Positions 61,088 to 64,000 of a stretch of DNA of 64,000 nucleotides are shown here, one piece after another. The position numbers and the translations under genes are program-made. Under the pieces are notes generated by a model that saw only the letters and a list, made by a program, of their open reading frames with translations, had not been told where the DNA came from and ran no database searches. How positions within the stretch are numbered: position 1 is the first letter of the stretch; the number at the start of each line of letters is the position of its first letter. This DNA is from JACMLD01 sp044223995 (lineage in GTDB: Bacteria > Bacteroidota > Bacteroidia > Chitinophagales > Chitinophagaceae), in assembly GCA_044223995.1 (NCBI GenBank), contig JBGALE010000004.1:124001-188000 (forward strand). The letters run 5' to 3'.

Positions 61088-61279
61088 TTATGGCCCTTCA
61101 CCTGGTATGGGTATTTCAAATGGTGGTGTTTCAAATGGGTCATCGTCTGGGATGATATCCGGATCTTCTTCCGGCGTTACCGGTGCCCCCGGTACCTCTT
61201 CCGGGAAAACATCAGGATGTGGATGTTTACCGGGAGAAGGGATTTCTTCGGGCTGTATGGCAGGTTTTTTCTTTGGCAT
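61088..61279 (-). CDS. Small Pro/Glu-rich protein
   Basis: 63 aa from the ATG at 61279. The composition is extreme: Pro and acidic residues make up most of the sequence (PEEIPSPGKHPHP, PEEDPDIIPDDDP), with no hydrophobic segment, so it is probably unstructured. Similar small Pro/Glu-rich proteins occur in Chitinophagaceae-type genomes (recalled, not searched). A longer frame starts at 61360 but adds a segment unlike the rest. Its function is unknown. Confidence 0.5.
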   Translation of the reverse strand: MPKKKPAIQPEEIPSPGKHPHPDVFPEEVPGAPVTPEEDPDIIPDDDPFETPPFEIPIPGEGP

Positions 61280-61498
61280 GATAGGTTGTTTTGTAGGTTC
61301 ATTCAAACACAGGACTATCACCTGCAGCTTCAATAGGTTGGTTATCCAAAACAATGCCATCGCAAGGGTATTAACAATGAGTAGTATTACTGAACCGCCT
61401 GATGATGGTCATCAGCAACCGTTGAATAGTGTTTTAATTTTGCATTTGACAAAACAACGAATTATCAATAACACCCTTCCCTTTATAGCAACCCGCTC

Positions 61499-61522
61499 AG
61501 GGGCCGTTGAAAAACGGCCCCT
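61499..61522. terminator. Perfect 10-bp hairpin with GAAA loop
   Basis: AGGGGCCGTT (61499-61508) and AACGGCCCCT (61513-61522) pair without mismatch around a GAAA tetraloop. A weak T-rich run (gttgtttt) follows on the plus strand. It may be a terminator or a structured leader element; the neighbouring genes on both sides start away from it. Confidence 0.45.
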
Positions 61523-61663
61523 GTTGTTTTGGGTAATTTATTTCCCATATTACCTGCCCCGTAACCAGGCAATGACGACCGTCATATTTTTTGCTTATGG
61601 CCGTCATACTAATGAATGCATTTGTAATGGTAAATTACTGTGGGCAATTAAATTTTAAAATAT

Positions 61664-62110
61664 ATGGGTAGCAGTATTCTATATCAACCAGCTTATTCTG
61701 TCTATCCGGGTGCATATATGCCATTACTGGGTGAAACAGAAATAAAGGAAAAGCTGAAAGCGGTGGCTGAAAAAGATATTATCCATCCGCCGGTAAATGT
61801 TACTGAGTTGCCCGATTCCTATAAAATTGAAGTGTTCATTCCCGGTGTGCGCAGGGAAGAGTTTTTGGTAACTGCAGAGCAAAACATTATTTCGGTGCGG
61901 GTATTCCATACCACGCCGGCTGCCGTCATAATGGGAAAAGAATGCCCGCCCGAGTTTGGATGCACCTGTTATGACAGGTATATCATACTTCCGGGAAATG
62001 CAGATGGCAGTTTTGCCGTGGGCGAATACCGCCAGGGTGTGTTGTATATGTTTGTTCCAAAAGACGGTGATAATGCCGCAAATGCGGCTGCGAAGATTGC
62101 CATATATTAA
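61664..62110 (+). CDS. Hsp20 / alpha-crystallin-like protein
   Basis: 148 aa. The alpha-crystallin domain is recognisable: PPVNVTELPDSYKIEVFIPGVRREEFLV is split over a turn (strands 2-3), then ISVRVFHTT, and the C-terminal GEYRQGVLYMFVPKD (strands with the G-V-L motif). The I-x-I-type tail is present as KIAIY. Small heat-shock proteins hold unfolding proteins in the cytoplasm. A Cys-rich loop (ECPPEFGCTC) in the middle is unusual for the family and might respond to redox state or bind metal. Confidence 0.8.
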   Translation: MGSSILYQPAYSVYPGAYMPLLGETEIKEKLKAVAEKDIIHPPVNVTELPDSYKIEVFIPGVRREEFLVTAEQNIISVRVFHTTPAAVIMGKECPPEFGCTCYDRYIILPGNADGSFAVGEYRQGVLYMFVPKDGDNAANAAAKIAIY

Positions 62111-62308
62111 GATGGCCGCCTTTTTTTTTTTTACTGCTCCATGAAGAGATGCCGGTGAACGAAATGCGACGCAAGGATGCTGAACAGGTAAATGAGCGCC
62201 GGTACCACAAAGCTTTTTGTATCCGGCTGCAATCAAATCCCAATGGTTATATTTGAACAGGTAAAGAACAGTATGGCATTTCGCTGCACTTTGTAATATC
62301 ATTGTCGT

Positions 62309-63490
62309 ATGGCATCCAGGAAAAGAAAGGTTTCCAGCCAGTTTACACTTATCAACAGGGTTTCGCTTATTCACAGTGGTAAGCAATATTTTGATGCGCT
62401 GCTTCAAATGATCCGCAACGCCCGGGATAGCATACATATCCAAACTTATATTTATGATGAAGATGAAACAGGCAGGGAAGTGGCCGCTGCATTACAAGAA
62501 GCAGTTGCCCGGAATGTATCGGTATACCTGCTGGTAGACGGATATGCATCGCAGCGTTTGTCGCCCGTGTTCATTGACGAATTGAGAAAAGCGGGTATCC
62601 ATTTCCGTTTCTTTGAACCGGTGTTCAGGAGCAGCTATTTTTATTTCGGCAGGAGGCTGCATCATAAGATTGCGGTAGCTGATACCAGGTTTGCACTGAT
62701 TGGCGGTATCAATATCAGCAACCGGTACAATGATGTGGATGGTAAAACAGCCTGGCTTGATTTTGCACTCTTTGCAGAAGGAGAAATTGCGCTGCAGGCC
62801 TGTGTGCTTTGCTGGAAAACATGGAATGGTTACCCGCCACAGATGGGACTGACGCCCTGTGAAATCAACCCGGCAACATTTGACATACCTGTTGACAGCC
62901 GCAGTGAAGTGAGGTTGCGCAGAAACGACTGGGTACGTCGAAAGAATGAAATATCCAGTACCTATATTGATATGTTGCGCGGCGCAAAGCATGACGTGGT
63001 CATACTGTCGAGTTATTTTTTGCCGGGACAAATTATCCGCCGGCAAATTAAACAGGCCATCAGGCGCGGTGTAAGGATTCGGGTAATCGCTGCCGGCCCT
63101 TCGGATGTAATGGTGTCAAAACATGCAGAGCGGTGGTTTTATGACTGGTTATTGCGGAATGGTATTGAGCTGTATGAGTTCAGCAGGAATATCCTGCATG
63201 GAAAAATAGCAGTATGTGATGATCAATGGATGACGGTAGGTTCGTACAATATCAATAATATCAGTGCCTATGCAAGTATTGAATTGAATTTTGATGTACG
63301 CGATCCGGCTTTTACCGCCAGTGTACGGCAGCAGCTTGAGATGATTATTGCCAATGATTGTGAAAGAATAACGGAAGAGCAGCATAAAAAAGCGAAGAAT
63401 ATTTTTTTACAATTTATCCGCTGGTGCTCTTACCAGTTTATACGCGCCACCATTTATTTGTTTACTTTTTATTTCAGGCACAAGGATTAA
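62309..63490 (+). CDS. Phospholipase D / cardiolipin synthase-like protein
   Basis: 393 aa with two HKD motifs: HHKIAVAD (118-125) and LHGKIAVCDD with H-x-K-x4-D in the second half, followed by WMTVGSYNIN. The pair forms the active site of the PLD superfamily, which includes cardiolipin synthases. The usual N-terminal transmembrane pair is absent; the C-terminus has one aromatic-rich hydrophobic stretch (FIRATIYLFTFYF) that may touch the membrane. The stop overlaps that of the convergent gene on the other strand. Confidence 0.9.
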   Translation: MASRKRKVSSQFTLINRVSLIHSGKQYFDALLQMIRNARDSIHIQTYIYDEDETGREVAAALQEAVARNVSVYLLVDGYASQRLSPVFIDELRKAGIHFRFFEPVFRSSYFYFGRRLHHKIAVADTRFALIGGINISNRYNDVDGKTAWLDFALFAEGEIALQACVLCWKTWNGYPPQMGLTPCEINPATFDIPVDSRSEVRLRRNDWVRRKNEISSTYIDMLRGAKHDVVILSSYFLPGQIIRRQIKQAIRRGVRIRVIAAGPSDVMVSKHAERWFYDWLLRNGIELYEFSRNILHGKIAVCDDQWMTVGSYNINNISAYASIELNFDVRDPAFTASVRQQLEMIIANDCERITEEQHKKAKNIFLQFIRWCSYQFIRATIYLFTFYFRHKD

Positions 63491-64000
63491 TTGCCCGCTA
63501 TTCTGTTTACCAGTGCTTTGGCCACTTGCCAATTCCAATTGGCAAAACGGCCGCGCTGTACTACATATTTATTGCCTTCCTGGTACTGGAGAAAATAATG
63601 AAATACAAATTTCTCCCTGGGGTATTGCCAGCCGATCATTTGTCCAAAACGGAGGTCGTTGAATACAAGGGTATCCTGCCATTTCTCTACGGTATAATAT
63701 TGTTGCGAGAAGCGAATCAATTGCTGCACATCTTCGTGCGTACTTACTGGCCGGAGCAGTGAATCGTTGCGCGGGAAAAACTGGAAATCGATTTTCTCCC
63801 GGCTGTCGAACAATGATCTGAAACCAACATAATAACCACTGTCGTTCCCCGACACGACAAACCATAACCAGTTTTGCAGGGGAGCAGGCGTGGTAAAATA
63901 TCTTTCATGCGGGATATGTTGTGCTGCAATGATATTTTTCACCTCCCGGTCAATCTTTATTTTATTGAAAGTACAGTAACCGAGGTAAAGAAATGGGATG
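63487..64000 (-). CDS. DUF457-type membrane-associated metal-dependent hydrolase, C-terminal part
   Basis: The minus-strand frame is open from the stop at 63487 to the window edge (at least 171 codons), so only the C-terminal part is seen; the GTG at 63942 is internal. The readable part is the soluble tail of the family: RPVSTHEDVQQLIRFSQQYY, TLVFNDLRFGQMIGWQYPR and FVFHYFLQ. These proteins have four N-terminal membrane segments (outside the window) and are called putative metal-dependent hydrolases. The stop overlaps that of the phospholipase D gene. Confidence 0.75.
   Translation of the reverse strand, partial: IPFLYLGYCTFNKIKIDREVKNIIAAQHIPHERYFTTPAPLQNWLWFVVSGNDSGYYVGFRSLFDSREKIDFQFFPRNDSLLRPVSTHEDVQQLIRFSQQYYTVEKWQDTLVFNDLRFGQMIGWQYPREKFVFHYFLQYQEGNKYVVQRGRFANWNWQVAKALVNRIAGN

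Noticed and set aside
61107..61658. 183-aa plus-strand frame
   Set aside because: It lies antisense to the small Pro/Glu-rich gene and continues through a GAAA hairpin; the Gly/Ser-rich start is the mirror of the Pro/Glu codons.

Overview
The window is about 45% GC and reads as a chromosome piece of a Bacteroidota bacterium, most likely of the Chitinophagaceae type. The grounds are a secreted protein with a type IX secretion sorting domain, a TonB-dependent receptor with a carboxypeptidase-regulatory-like N-terminus, many short lipoproteins with S-C lipoboxes, DinB/VOC/SRPBCC housekeeping families, and promoters close to the Bacteroidota pattern (TTTG, then TAnnTTTG). There is no rRNA, tRNA, complete insertion sequence, integrase or CRISPR array that I can support.

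Layout. 0-7 kb: a partial subclass B1 metallo-beta-lactamase-like gene divergent from a serine beta-lactamase-fold hydrolase, a VOC-DinB pair, and an SRPBCC-ArsR-SRPBCC operon with a visible palindromic operator. 7.3-15 kb: an AT-rich accessory region holding a two-gene Hachiman-type defence system (hamA, hamB), several orphan genes, repeats and a covarying structured RNA. 15-20 kb: secreted and small-ligand-binding proteins of unknown role. 20-36 kb: metabolic and envelope genes (DUF1080 hydrolase, acyltransferase, COG0523 GTPase coupled to a MG/TonB-plug protein, a nucleoside hydrolase - sugar transporter - ribokinase operon, GH13 glucosidase, ClC channel). 34-37.5 kb: AraC regulator divergent from aldehyde dehydrogenase and DUF779. 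38-40 kb: T9SS cargo protein. 40.6-51.4 kb: a second accessory region with repeats, broken genes, a UvrD-type helicase, a second copy of the structured RNA, a separate small-RNA candidate with promoter and terminator, and two 21-bp tandem arrays. 51.4-64 kb: patatin-like phospholipase operon, ICMT-like protein, alpha/beta hydrolase, TonB receptor, OsmC operon, Hsp20, phospholipase D and a partial DUF457-type membrane hydrolase.

How genes work together. The clearest units are hamA-hamB (anti-phage defence); nucleoside hydrolase, sugar permease and RbsK (periplasmic nucleoside cleavage, ribose import, phosphorylation); AraC/AldH/DUF779 (aldehyde oxidation under a local regulator); and ArsR controlling its own SRPBCC operon.

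The most unusual content is non-coding. A roughly 175-nt RNA-like element occurs twice, 35 kb apart. Its helices are preserved by compensatory changes, G-U pairs mark the minus strand as the RNA strand, and a 3' tail can form either a pseudoknot or a hairpin. A second, unrelated candidate RNA of about 180 nt carries two tandem hairpins with the same core. I could run no searches, so all family names rest on reading the sequence.
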